64,000 nt of DNA, from contig BLLK01000038.1 in NCBI GenBank assembly GCA_021927905.1, forward strand, positions 2,356,001-2,420,000, given 5' to 3'. Shown piece by piece: positions 63,924-64,000 of this stretch. The DNA is from Chaetoceros tenuissimus. Lineage: Eukaryota > Bacillariophyta > Thalassiosirophyceae > Chaetocerotales > Chaetocerotaceae. The translations under genes and the position numbers were made by a program. The notes under the pieces were generated by a model that searched no databases, was not told the DNA's origin, and was given only the letters and a program-made list of their open reading frames with translations. How positions within the stretch are numbered: position 1 is the stretch's first letter; the number at the start of each line of letters is the position of its first letter.

Positions 63924-64000
63924 TCTAGACGAAAGATGTGTAGAGATTGCAACTAGGAAAACTATGTAATATATATATCTTTTGTCAATATCGTAGGGAA

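Overview
The window is nuclear DNA of a photosynthetic stramenopile, most likely a diatom. The sequence is AT-rich. Genes are compact, with short GT-AG introns (about 70-300 bp), often with GTAAGT or GTGAGT donors. Gene content fits a diatom: an HSF transcription factor, a CP12-type protein and a START-like protein with signal peptides ending in ...F (red-alga-derived plastid import type), long P-S-rich secreted proteins, an alpha-carbonic-anhydrase-like protein, and a Ty1/copia element resembling diatom copia elements. Gene models below were spliced by eye, using splice sites, reading frame and paralogue alignment.

Layout. 1-15 kb: PRPP synthetase (5' end missing), a PCIF1-like cap m6Am methyltransferase divergent from ribosomal protein L27a, an HSF, a secreted Cys-rich repeat protein, a coiled-coil protein and an MGST3-like MAPEG protein. 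15-20.4 kb: a giant type II membrane lectin-like protein with a P-S-rich tandem-repeat stalk. 21-30.3 kb: RapZ-C-domain protein, small membrane protein, MRT4, a seven-transmembrane (7TM) receptor-like gene, plastid START-like protein, guanylate kinase with a long acidic N-terminus, and a cold-shock protein. 30.5-33.5 kb: a calcium- and cyclic-nucleotide-regulated type protein kinase. 34-37.6 kb: a TIR-like/leucine-rich-repeat protein with near-identical repeat blocks. 38.3-39.9 kb: a second 7TM gene, frameshifted, with a complete copia element (39.9-45.9 kb, LTRs that look identical) inserted just upstream of its start codon. 46-53.2 kb: a tandemly duplicated module, each copy carrying two convergent endonuclease/exonuclease/phosphatase (EEP) genes, one secreted and one not. 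53.4-64 kb: an FG-GAP beta-propeller surface protein, a CP12-like protein, a 7TM pseudogene beside a third 7TM gene (also with a one-base frame break), a carbonic-anhydrase-like protein lacking usual zinc ligands, and a disordered protein.

Themes. Several genes point to sensing and the cell surface: three 7TM receptors plus a relic, a Ca2+/cNMP kinase, a TIR-like LRR protein, secreted EEP enzymes and P-S-rich wall-type proteins. The most notable observation is the TIR-like LRR gene, whose tandem blocks differ mainly at predicted exposed LRR positions. No rRNA, tRNA or CRISPR array was recognised. All homology calls come from reading motifs without a database search.
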